This document shows, one piece after another, positions 1-6,256 of a stretch of 8,169 nucleotides of DNA; position 1 is the first letter of the stretch, and the number at the start of each line of letters is the position of its first letter. The notes beneath the pieces are model-generated. The model saw nothing but the letters and a program-made list of their open reading frames with translations, did no database searches and was not told the DNA's origin. Position numbers and translations under genes: made by a program. The DNA comes from DATIHQ01 sp035480535 (GTDB lineage Bacteria > Chlamydiota > Chlamydiia > Chlamydiales > SM23-39), in the NCBI GenBank assembly GCA_035480535.1, contig DATIHQ010000117.1:1-8169 (forward strand), given 5' to 3'.

Positions 1-159
1 GTCCATCATCCGCTTCCTTCGGACGACCCTAAACAACGGCGGCCTGACATTTCCCAAGCCCGCAAATTCTTTGGCTGGGAGCCGCAAGTCGAGTTAACAG
101 AGGGACTGAAGGCAACAATCGCCTATTTTGAAAAGGCCCTCACAGCCTGTTCTAGATAA
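1..159 (+). CDS. NAD-dependent nucleotide-sugar epimerase/decarboxylase, C-terminal end (UDP-glucuronate decarboxylase-like)
   Basis: This is the last 52 codons of a gene that begins before the window; it ends with TAA at 157-159. The translation contains PLPSDDPKQRRPDI, then a stretch with FGWEP and an EGLKATIAYF-like ending. This is the usual C-terminal signature of the extended short-chain dehydrogenase/reductase family that includes UDP-glucuronate decarboxylase (UXS) and dTDP-glucose 4,6-dehydratase. The PxDDPxxRxPDI and GWxP elements belong to the substrate-binding part; the NAD-binding Rossmann domain lies outside the window. The likely role is making UDP-xylose or a related activated sugar in the cytoplasm for surface glycans. 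UXS is the best guess, but without the catalytic domain the exact reaction cannot be fixed. It converges on the pbp2 gene. Confidence 0.75.
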   Translation, partial: VHHPLPSDDPKQRRPDISQARKFFGWEPQVELTEGLKATIAYFEKALTACSR

Positions 160-166
160 CGCAGGC

Positions 167-196
167 GATCCACCACTCCTTCCTCCGTGGTGGATC
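167..196. terminator. Hairpin between converging genes, possible bidirectional terminator
   Basis: GATCCACCAC (167-176) and GTGGTGGATC (187-196) form a perfect 10-bp stem around a 10-nt pyrimidine loop. It lies 7 bases after the stop of the epimerase gene, and its right end touches the stop codon of pbp2 (196-198, minus strand). Its position suits termination from both sides. Neither side has a U-tract, so efficient intrinsic termination is not certain. Confidence 0.5.
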
Positions 197-3100
197 TATG
201 GATTATGGGTTTGCTGGAGGTCGCGCCATTTTTGGATCATTTGCGCGGCGAGTGGCGCGGCTTCTTTCCCCCCGTCGCCATAGCGGAGAAAGACGACGAC
301 GATGAGATCGGGGTGATCCCACCGAATTTTCGTGGGAGAGAAAGAGATCGCGCCAAACCAGATGTTTTTGTAAATCTGCGGGCGGCTTGAAGGATTCGCG
401 GCGGGATTGTGGACAATTTCTGCTGTGCTTGTCTTGCCAATCATCTGATGCTCTAGGGAGAGGTAATTGCGCATGAGGAGGGGATTGGCCAATAGCTGTT
501 TGATCGCGCTGGGCCGAGCACTTCCTTTTTGACTCCAGATCGCCCGATCCATCCCTTCCAGCAGGGTGGAACGTATTTGAGGGGAGAGGGGGATGGAGCT
601 TCTGATTTCTGTGGGGGATTCGGTGGTCTCTTCTAGAGAATTCCGGTGATGAATGCCGGTAAAAAGAGGAAAATGGATCCCAATGGTTTCCAGTTCTTCT
701 TTTGCAAAATAGGAGGCGGCGGCAAAAGCGCCGAGAGGATGCCGGTCAGGAGAAAATCCCTTCACAACTTTGGCAATTTTTGGCTTGAGGAGGCGCCCGC
801 CGTTGGCAATCGTCGCAAGCATGAGAGCTGTCTGAAGAGGCGTATTGAGAAGGGTGTGTTGGCCAATGGCTGTAGAATAGAGGCCTGTTCGATTGCTTTT
901 TAGATCCGTAGGAACGTTTCCTCTAAATTCTCCTGGGAGATCGATTCCCGTTTTTTTTCCAAATCCAAAAAGTTGTGCTGCACGGGCGAGATCTTCGGGA
1001 TGCTCGAGATAATCGCCAGCGAGAATAGAGAAGTAAGAATTGCTCGACTGCTCGATAGCGCCCAAAAGATCGATCTTTCCAATTTGAGCCAGGTGGCTTC
1101 TTGGAAGACGGCCCCCTTTGTAAAATCGGGGAAAGGGAGTTCCCGTGGATGAATAAGCGACGACTTGCGGATCGCGCGTGAGATCGTCGATGAGAATGGG
1201 AACTTGACCCTGCCTGAGCCCTTCATAAGCTGTAATGAGCTTAAAGAGCGATCCTTGGGGCGATCCCGATTGAAAGGCAAAGGAGCGGCTAAATCCAAAA
1301 CCGCCGGTGGGGTAAAAGGATCGAGCGAGATCTTTTTCCATTTTTTGATTTGAAGAGAGAAGAGGGCGATCCATTTGGGAAAAGGAACGAAATGAGCGGA
1401 GAAATTCTTCTGCCAAAGGTTTTGATAGAGTTTTGCAGATGTCATGCAATTTAATTTCTTCTTTTTGCTCGAGGATCAATTCTAAAAGAAGAGGAAGCCT
1501 CTTTTCTTCCCAATCTGCTGTGAAAAGTTCTTTTTCTTTTTGATCTAGATAATCGATATAGGGACGAGAAAAGGTTTTCTTCTCTTTTTCTTCGCGTCTT
1601 TTTTCTGCTAGGAATTCTTTTTGATGGAGTTCTCGCCATTGGCGAAATTCTTCCGAGTGAAATTTCTCCTGGTAGTGCTTTTTTGCCTCTGTTTCGATTC
1701 GCTGGAATGCTTGGCAAAGAGCGCGATAGGCACTAATTTTAAGAGTGCCTACTTGAGCAATCAGGGGGTCGGTGAAGGCGGGACTATAAACAGCCATTCG
1801 GCAGAGATCGATAGCGAAAAGCTTGTCTTTATTGGAGGGAATGGAACTGAGCGCAGACCCAAGCCGCTTCAACGGCGCTGCTGCATCTAAAGGGAGCTCA
1901 GCTGTTCGAGAAAAGATCTCATCGAGAGAATCTTCCCCTTTTGAAAAATAGAGAAGCGCTTCAAAATCTTCTTGGATCTGGATTGCGCTTTTTAGATCAT
2001 CGCAGCGGGTGAAGAGAGTTTTAATTGGAGTTTCAGTGGGAAGGATGAGATCGAGATAAAATTCCCAAGTGAGAGGATGTTTTTCATCTAAAAATTGGCG
2101 CGGCGAGCCGCCAAAGCGCTCCCGGCTTAATTCCTCTTTCCCATCCCAGACGGCGGCAATGAACCGCTCATTTTCGAGCCAGCGGCAGATTTGTCTATGT
2201 TTGGCTTCTTTCTTTTCCGCATTAGCAGAGGGGATAAAGTCATTGGGATCAAAACGGGGATAGCCTGCTAGAGCTAGCACTTCCCCATTGTTCGGGTCGA
2301 GAGCCACGATGGCGCCCCCCTTAATCCAGGGTTGTTTTTGCACTTTTCTCTTTTTATCTGCTGGATCGAGGCCAATGCTTCTCCCTTCCCTTGTCTTCTC
2401 ATTTTGCGCGAGCAGACTTTCTGCGAATTGCTGGAGCTCTGAGGAGATGGTTAAGATGAGCTGCTGGCCTGCTACAGCGGGTTTGCCTCCCAAGATCTCC
2501 CTTAAATATCGCCCCTTTTGATCGATTTCAAAAGTTTTCTTACCGAAAAAACCCCGAAGCTCCTCTTCAAATTGCCCTTCAATCCCTGTTTTCCCCACTA
2601 GATCACTGAGGGTATATGCTTTTTCTTTTAATTCATTGTAGCGGCGGTAGAGTTGATCAAAAGTTTCATATCCATCGGGAAGAGTGATATCGATTCCCTG
2701 CTCGTACAGTTCGATCGAGCGCTGAAGCAGACCGATCTCTTGGGCGATCTCTCCGTATTCCCGCGGGCTGATGGCTCCCATTGTGCCGATGATCTCAGAG
2801 GCCACCTTCCCTAAGGGGTAATAACGCTCTGCGGCGATTTCAGCGTGGACCCCCAACCAATCTTTTTCCAACATTTTCAGCCGATAGTGTTCCTCTTCGC
2901 TAATTCCCGCCTTGATGACAAAAGGGACATGGGGAAAAAGAGAGGCCTTGGCGTGGATTAAATCTTCCACCCTCTCTTCCTCGAGATCTAAAGCCTTTGC
3001 CAAAATCCCCGATAGTTCTCGAATATATTCTTTACGGGCATAATGGCGGACTCGATTGCCCGTCTCATCTGCCTTCCAGTTCACAACCGGAATCTGCGCG

Positions 3101-3357
3101 ATCTGGCCGTAATAAATGGCGGCATTATAGCATATCCTGTTCAAGGCCAATGGGATATGAAACCTGTCGCAAATTGTTCCCCGATCAGCCCGGAGCAAGA
3201 TCGTCCTTTGCTGGGGCATTTTTGCTTCCACAATCCGCGCATCTCTTTGAATGACTCCGAGATGCCAGATCCGAAAAACGATGGCCAAAAAGGCAATGAG
3301 GATGACTTGGAGGACGCGCTTAGTTTTGGCCGGGATCAAAGAATTCATAATGTCCAA
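196..3357 (-). CDS. pbp2: Penicillin-binding protein 2, class B transpeptidase with large internal insertion
   Basis: This is a monofunctional peptidoglycan transpeptidase anchored in the inner membrane with its catalytic domain outside. Residues about 14-37 form an N-terminal membrane anchor (VLQVILIAFLAIVF). The PBP dimerisation domain follows with RADRGTICDR (56-65) and VGKTGIEGQFEEELRG (254-269). The transpeptidase domain starts near 347 (GGAIVALDPNNGEVLALAGY). Its catalytic motifs are SLFK (S703, K706), SSN (771-773) and KTST (975-978), the last replacing the usual KTG(T/S). About 300 charged residues (roughly 380-685) separate the domain start from the active serine. PBP2 proteins over 1000 residues are known in Chlamydiae, which supports the assignment. 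Start choice: TTG at 3357 lies 11 bases after GGGG (3372-3369, read on the minus strand); ATG at 3348, three codons inside, is the alternative. The gene is divergent from tRNA-Gly/rpsB. Confidence 0.9.
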   Translation of the reverse strand: MDIMNSLIPAKTKRVLQVILIAFLAIVFRIWHLGVIQRDARIVEAKMPQQRTILLRADRGTICDRFHIPLALNRICYNAAIYYGQIAQIPVVNWKADETGNRVRHYARKEYIRELSGILAKALDLEEERVEDLIHAKASLFPHVPFVIKAGISEEEHYRLKMLEKDWLGVHAEIAAERYYPLGKVASEIIGTMGAISPREYGEIAQEIGLLQRSIELYEQGIDITLPDGYETFDQLYRRYNELKEKAYTLSDLVGKTGIEGQFEEELRGFFGKKTFEIDQKGRYLREILGGKPAVAGQQLILTISSELQQFAESLLAQNEKTREGRSIGLDPADKKRKVQKQPWIKGGAIVALDPNNGEVLALAGYPRFDPNDFIPSANAEKKEAKHRQICRWLENERFIAAVWDGKEELSRERFGGSPRQFLDEKHPLTWEFYLDLILPTETPIKTLFTRCDDLKSAIQIQEDFEALLYFSKGEDSLDEIFSRTAELPLDAAAPLKRLGSALSSIPSNKDKLFAIDLCRMAVYSPAFTDPLIAQVGTLKISAYRALCQAFQRIETEAKKHYQEKFHSEEFRQWRELHQKEFLAEKRREEKEKKTFSRPYIDYLDQKEKELFTADWEEKRLPLLLELILEQKEEIKLHDICKTLSKPLAEEFLRSFRSFSQMDRPLLSSNQKMEKDLARSFYPTGGFGFSRSFAFQSGSPQGSLFKLITAYEGLRQGQVPILIDDLTRDPQVVAYSSTGTPFPRFYKGGRLPRSHLAQIGKIDLLGAIEQSSNSYFSILAGDYLEHPEDLARAAQLFGFGKKTGIDLPGEFRGNVPTDLKSNRTGLYSTAIGQHTLLNTPLQTALMLATIANGGRLLKPKIAKVVKGFSPDRHPLGAFAAASYFAKEELETIGIHFPLFTGIHHRNSLEETTESPTEIRSSIPLSPQIRSTLLEGMDRAIWSQKGSARPSAIKQLLANPLLMRNYLSLEHQMIGKTSTAEIVHNPAANPSSRPQIYKNIWFGAISFSPTKIRWDHPDLIVVVFLRYGDGGKEAAPLAAQMIQKWRDLQQTHNP

Positions 3358-3379
3358 TCATACATATTCCCCTTTTTCC

Positions 3380-3408
3380 TTGGAAAAAATAGAATTTTAG
3401 GGTAAAAC
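3380..3408 (+). promoter_or_regulatory. Possible sigma70-type promoter for tRNA-Gly and rpsB
   Basis: TTGGAA (3380-3385) and TAAAAC (3403-3408) are separated by 17 bases, each matching the consensus at four of six positions. Transcription would start about 28 bases before tRNA-Gly. A second AT-rich box, TAATAAT (3427-3433), lies nearer the tRNA but has no evident -35 partner. The pbp2 promoter should also lie in this 85-base divergent spacer, but I see no convincing pair of boxes for it. Confidence 0.35.
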
Positions 3409-3442
3409 TACTATTTCGATTTTTCTTAATAATCGATTAGAT

Positions 3443-3513
3443 GCGCCTGTAGTTCAATGGTAGAACAGTAGCCTTCCAAGCTACGAGTGTCAGTTCAATT
3501 CTGTCCAGGCGCT
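3443..3513 (+). tRNA. tRNA-Gly (anticodon TCC)
   Basis: The acceptor arms GCGCCTG (3443-3449) and CAGGCGC pair perfectly. The D-arm is GTTC/GAAC, the anticodon stem is GTAGC/GCTAC, and the anticodon loop CTTCCAA carries TCC. The T-loop is TTCAATT. The T-stem (GTCAG/CTGTC) holds one T-T mismatch. The discriminator is T at 3513, as expected for bacterial tRNA-Gly. CCA is not encoded. The gene sits 26 bases before the chosen rpsB start and is probably cotranscribed with it. Confidence 0.95.
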
Positions 3514-3539
3514 AGAAAACAATTTTATTGAGGGGTCAT

Positions 3540-4334
3540 TTGGCTACAGCACAAAAAGAAAACGCAGGGGTAACCATCAAGGAGTTACTCGAATCAGGAG
3601 CTCATTTCGGGCACCAAACCCGCCGCTGGAATCCAAAGATGAAAAGATTCATCTTTGAGGCGCGCAACGGGATTTATATCATCGATCTCGCAAAAACTCT
3701 GCAGCAGATCCGCGCTGCAGTGCAGATCGTCCGCGAAATGGTAGGAAAACGAAAATCTGTCCTCTTTGTCGGAACGAAAAAACAGGCTAAGGCCGTTGTT
3801 AGAGAATGTGCCGAAGAGTGTGGAGAATTTTACGTTTGCGAACGTTGGCTCGGCGGTACGTTGACCAATCTTTCCACCATTCGCCAGTCTGTGAAAACGC
3901 TTGAGCGAATTGAAAAACGGATTGCAGCAGGCGGCGAAGGATTGACCAAAAAAGAAATTTCTCTTTGGACAAAAGAGCGGGTAAAGCTCGACCGCAACCT
4001 AGCTGGAATTCGGGCGATGCGCAAACCTCCTGGTTTGCTCGTTGTTGTGGATCCAAGCCGCGAACACATCGCTGTGGCTGAAGCCAATAAATTGGGCATT
4101 CCTGTCATGGCCCTCGTCGATACCAATTGCGATCCAGATCCGATTGATTATGTAATCGCATGCAACGATGATGCGCTGAAAAGTATCAAAATTGTTCTAG
4201 GAGCGCTTATGCAGTCAGTAATCGATAAGAAAAACGATCTGAATCTTCCAGTCTCTAAAGGGGATGCTGAAAGCAAACCTCCTGGAGAAGATGACGATGA
4301 GGATGAAGAAGAAGACGAAGATTCGGACGAGTAA
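3540..4334 (+). CDS. rpsB: 30S ribosomal protein S2
   Basis: Ribosomal protein S2 of the small subunit, 264 residues from the chosen start. Family signatures are clear: LLESGAHFGHQTRRWNPKMK (16-35), LFVGTKKQAK, ERWLGGTLTN, and the C-terminal GIPVMALVDTNCDPDPIDYV segment followed by CNDD. The start is taken as TTG at 3540, because GAGGGG (3530-3535) stands at a normal ribosome-binding distance before it. An in-frame TTG at 3528 would lie before that site. The last residues form an acidic tail, GEDDDEDEEEDEDSDE, longer than in most S2 proteins and with no conserved role known to me. The gene stops 8 bases before tsf and heads the rpsB-tsf-frr operon. Confidence 0.97.
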   Translation: MATAQKENAGVTIKELLESGAHFGHQTRRWNPKMKRFIFEARNGIYIIDLAKTLQQIRAAVQIVREMVGKRKSVLFVGTKKQAKAVVRECAEECGEFYVCERWLGGTLTNLSTIRQSVKTLERIEKRIAAGGEGLTKKEISLWTKERVKLDRNLAGIRAMRKPPGLLVVVDPSREHIAVAEANKLGIPVMALVDTNCDPDPIDYVIACNDDALKSIKIVLGALMQSVIDKKNDLNLPVSKGDAESKPPGEDDDEDEEEDEDSDE

Positions 4335-4342
4335 AGGAGTCT

Positions 4343-5191
4343 ATGAAAGAAGTCAATGCTGAGATGATTAAGGATCTGCGCGAGAAAACTGGCGTGGGAA
4401 TGGGTAAATGCAAAGAAGCTCTCGTTCTTGCCGAAGGGGATATGGAAAAAGCGATCGATATTCTGCGCAAAGCGGGAATGGCTTCCGGCGTCAAGAAAGA
4501 AGGTCGTGAAACAAAAGAAGGCTTGATTTTGGTGGGTGAAGATAAAAATCACCTCGTTCTCCTTGAAGCCAATGCAGAGACCGATTTCGTCACGCAAAAT
4601 GACCGCTTTAAGCACTTTGTCCACGATTGTGTCAAGCAAGCTCTTGAGACAAAGCCAAAATCGCTAAACGATTTGGTTCAGCAACCCTATTTCAAAGATA
4701 AATCCATCACGATTGATCAATATCGAAATCTGGTCATTCAAGCTTTGGGCGAGAACATCCAGATCCGGCGTCTTGAGCTCGTTCCGCGTCATCCAAACTG
4801 TTCTTATGGAATCTATTCCCACATGGGCGGTAAATTGGTCGTTGTGGTAGAAGTGGAAGGCGCTTCTGACCAGGATGGGATCGCGAAAGAAATTGCCATG
4901 CACGTGGCCGCTGAGAATCCCGACTATTTGAAGCCGGAGCAAATCCCTCCTCAAGCATTGGCTCGCGAAGAAGAAATTGCCCGCTCCCAAGTCGTTGGGA
5001 AGCCAGCCAATATCGTCGACAAAATTGTCGCAGGGAAGATGAAAGCGTTTGAGACCCAAGTTTGCTTGGTGAACCAAAAGTATGTTAAGGACAATACGGT
5101 GACTGTGCAGCAATTCTTAGATATTTGCGCGAAAAAGATCGGCAAACATCTCTCCATTCGCTGTTTCTGGCGCTGGAAAATTGGTCAGTAG
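4343..5191 (+). CDS. tsf: Elongation factor Ts
   Basis: EF-Ts is the nucleotide-exchange factor that releases GDP from EF-Tu during translation elongation. The protein has 282 residues, matching the chlamydial EF-Ts length as I recall it. The N-terminal EF-Tu-contacting domain is plain (LREKTGVGMGKCKEAL, 12-27), with RKAG and a RETKEG element after it. The TDFV motif (80-83), whose D and F probe the EF-Tu nucleotide pocket, is intact. The core includes IGENIQIRR-like and GIYSHMGGK segments, DIAMH-like (EIAMHVAAENP), and VGKPANIVDKIVAGKMKAF. The C-terminus ends in RWKIGQ, close to the WKMGA-like chlamydial end, so the gene appears complete. AAGGAG lies 3 bases before ATG 4343. It is followed by frr after only 9 bases, with no pyrH between them. 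Confidence 0.97.
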   Translation: MKEVNAEMIKDLREKTGVGMGKCKEALVLAEGDMEKAIDILRKAGMASGVKKEGRETKEGLILVGEDKNHLVLLEANAETDFVTQNDRFKHFVHDCVKQALETKPKSLNDLVQQPYFKDKSITIDQYRNLVIQALGENIQIRRLELVPRHPNCSYGIYSHMGGKLVVVVEVEGASDQDGIAKEIAMHVAAENPDYLKPEQIPPQALAREEEIARSQVVGKPANIVDKIVAGKMKAFETQVCLVNQKYVKDNTVTVQQFLDICAKKIGKHLSIRCFWRWKIGQ

Positions 5192-5200
5192 GGGTGATAT

Positions 5201-5752
5201 ATGTCAATTGATCTCCAAGTCAAAACAGCCATGCAGGCGGCTTTGGATCATCTTAAACAGGAACTGAAGGCTCTCCGAACAGGGCGCGCTAACGCTTCTA
5301 TCCTCGATAAAATTCATGTTGAAATCTATGGCTCCCACGTACCTCTTAAAGGCCTCGCTAATATCAACGTGCCTGAAGCCCGGCAGATCGTAGTGACTCC
5401 ATTTGACCACACCAACACGAATGCCATTTCAAAGGCGATTGAAGCGGCCAAGCTCGGGGTGAACCCGATGGTGGATGGCAAGGTGATTCGCATCAATATT
5501 CCTCCGATGGATGAGGCAATCCGCAAGCAGATTGCCAAGCAGTGCAAAGATTTGGGGGAGAAGGCAAAGATTGTGATGCGGGACATCCGGCGCAAGTTCA
5601 ATGATCTCGTCCGCAAGCAAAAGGCGGATGGGATCATTCCTGAAGATCAAATGAAGAAGAACGAAAAGACGATCCAGGACATGACCGACCGATTTTGCAA
5701 AGATATTGACATGGTTTGCGCTGAGAAAGAAAAAGAAATAATGACAGTCTGA
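5201..5752 (+). CDS. frr: Ribosome recycling factor
   Basis: Ribosome recycling factor splits post-termination ribosomes together with EF-G. It is 183 residues long, close to the family's usual 185. Signatures are LRTGRANASIL (25-35), the domain II stretch YGSHVPLKGLANINVPEARQ, the TPFD segment, NPMVDGKVIRINIPP, and the domain I helix with RDIRRKFNDLVRKQ. The start ATG 5201 has AGGGG (5190-5194) 6 bases upstream, overlapping the tsf stop codon, so translation is probably coupled to tsf. The gene closes the operon. tRNA-Glu follows 53 bases later with no clear terminator between. Confidence 0.97.
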   Translation: MSIDLQVKTAMQAALDHLKQELKALRTGRANASILDKIHVEIYGSHVPLKGLANINVPEARQIVVTPFDHTNTNAISKAIEAAKLGVNPMVDGKVIRINIPPMDEAIRKQIAKQCKDLGEKAKIVMRDIRRKFNDLVRKQKADGIIPEDQMKKNEKTIQDMTDRFCKDIDMVCAEKEKEIMTV

Positions 5753-5754
5753 AC

Positions 5755-5784
5755 TTGCAGAAAACTAAGGCGATACGCTAAAAT
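5755..5784 (+). promoter_or_regulatory. Possible promoter for the tRNA-Glu/tRNA-Lys unit
   Basis: TTGCAG (5755-5760) and TAAAAT (5779-5784) are separated by 18 bases, giving a start about 15 bases before the tRNA-Glu 5' end. The -35 box begins just after the frr stop codon. Read-through from frr is an equally possible source of the tRNAs. Confidence 0.4.
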
Positions 5785-5805
5785 CGAACCCGTTTTCTAT
5801 ACCCT

Positions 5806-5880
5806 GGCCCCATCGTCTAGCCCGGTCTAGGACACCGGATTTTCATTCCGATAACACGGGTTCGAATCCCGTTGGGGTCA
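5806..5880 (+). tRNA. tRNA-Glu (anticodon TTC)
   Basis: GGCCCCA (5806-5812) pairs with TGGGGTC at the 3' end, allowing one G-T pair. The D-arm is GTC...GGAC with a long D-loop. The anticodon loop TTTTCAT (5840-5846) carries TTC at 5842-5844. The anticodon stem CCGGA/TCCGA has a C-A mismatch at its outer pair. The T-arm ACGGG-TTCGAAT-CCCGT is perfect. The discriminator is A at 5880 and CCA is not encoded. Confidence 0.95.
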
Positions 5881-5893
5881 AAAATTTAGGGAA

Positions 5894-5918
5894 CCCCCAA
5901 AAAAGCTTTTTTTGGGGG
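5894..5918 (+). terminator. Strong hairpin between tRNA-Glu and tRNA-Lys (terminator or processing site)
   Basis: CCCCCAAAAAAGC is followed by TTTTTTTGGGGG, centred on AAGCTT and broken only by one extra T. The hairpin begins 13 bases after tRNA-Glu and ends 7 bases before tRNA-Lys. It has no U-tract after the G run, so it may separate the two tRNAs by RNA processing rather than by classical termination. Confidence 0.5.
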
Positions 5919-5925
5919 ATATTAC

Positions 5926-5997
5926 GAGACTTTAGCTCAGTGGTAGAGCATCTCACTTTTAATGAGAGGGTCGATGGTTCGAACCCATCAAGTCTCA
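5926..5997 (+). tRNA. tRNA-Lys (anticodon TTT)
   Basis: GAGACTT (5926-5932) pairs perfectly with AAGTCTC (5990-5996). The D-arm is GCTC-AGTGGTA-GAGC and the anticodon stem is TCTCA/TGAGA. The loop CTTTTAA has TTT at 5958-5960. The variable region is GGGTC and the T-arm is GATGG-TTCGAAC-CCATC. The discriminator is A at 5997 and CCA is not encoded. Its 3' end is duplicated at 6186-6205. Confidence 0.95.
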
Positions 5998-6000
5998 ACT
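5981..6000 (+). repeat. Direct repeat copy 1: 3' end of tRNA-Lys
   Basis: GAACCCATCAAGTCTCAACT covers the T-loop/T-stem end and acceptor strand of tRNA-Lys plus three bases beyond it. It matches 6186-6205 at all 20 positions, 205 bases downstream. Duplicated tRNA 3' ends are the usual mark of site-specific integration at a tRNA gene. Confidence 0.85.
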
Positions 6001-6007
6001 AAAAATT

Positions 6008-6164
6008 GTCTCAATTTTTTTGAGACTTGAGCGACACACCTGCGTGTGTCGCGTATGGGTTCGAAGTGGAAGCCGATGTTTTTGCCCTGCAAAAACCGGC
6101 TGTAACCGGCTCGAATGGACGGGACAGCGCTACCGGGGTCCTCAAAAATGCATCATTTTTGGGG
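6008..6164 (+). other. Cluster of four hairpins in the tRNA-Lys-bounded unit
   Basis: The non-coding stretch between tRNA-Lys and the acetyltransferase gene (5998-6256) holds four separate stems. H1 is GTCTCAA/TTGAGAC (6008-6014/6020-6026, loop TTTTT). H2 is GCGACACAC/GTGTGTCGC (6031-6039/6044-6052, loop CTGC). H3 has arms 6071-6085 and 6089-6101, thirteen pairs with a two-base bulge and loop CCT. H4 is CCTCAAAAATG/CATTTTTGGGG (6140-6150/6154-6164, one G-T pair, loop CAT). No coding sequence is convincing here. It could be a structured RNA, a miniature mobile element or a set of terminators. Confidence 0.6.
6020..6065 (+). repeat. Inverted, interrupted copy of the tRNA-Lys 3' end
   Basis: TTGAGACTTG (6020-6029) and ATGGGTTCGAA (6055-6065) are exact reverse complements of adjoining parts of the tRNA-Lys 3' end (5989-5998 and 5979-5989). 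In the tRNA gene the two parts are contiguous, sharing one base at their join. Here they are separated by 25 bases that contain hairpin H2. The first part also forms a 10-bp inverted pair with CAAGTCTCAA at 6194-6203, like the ends of a small element. Confidence 0.6.
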
Positions 6165-6185
6165 TGGTCGCTGCCCGCCTGAGAG

Positions 6186-6205
6186 GAACCCATCAAGTCT
6201 CAACT
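6186..6205 (+). repeat. Direct repeat copy 2 of the tRNA-Lys 3' end
   Basis: This is an exact 20-base copy of 5981-6000, followed by a run of six T. The seven bases TGAGAGG at 6180-6186, overlapping its first base, also occur in tRNA-Lys. The copy therefore looks like a tRNA fragment lacking 12 bases of the variable region and T-arm. It is not part of a second intact tRNA. Confidence 0.8.
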
Positions 6206-6256
6206 TTTTTCTCTGGCTGTTTACAAAAAAAGCCTTGATTCTCCATATGTCAGTGT

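Noticed and set aside
900..1445. Long minus-strand reading frame of 181 codons inside pbp2
   Set aside because: It lies in another frame of the same strand as pbp2, which has intact transpeptidase motifs here; the alternative translation shows no recognisable domain.
4148..4639. Minus-strand frame of 163 codons with a poly-serine run
   Set aside because: It is antisense to the rpsB end and tsf; the serine run is the complement of the S2 acidic-tail codons.
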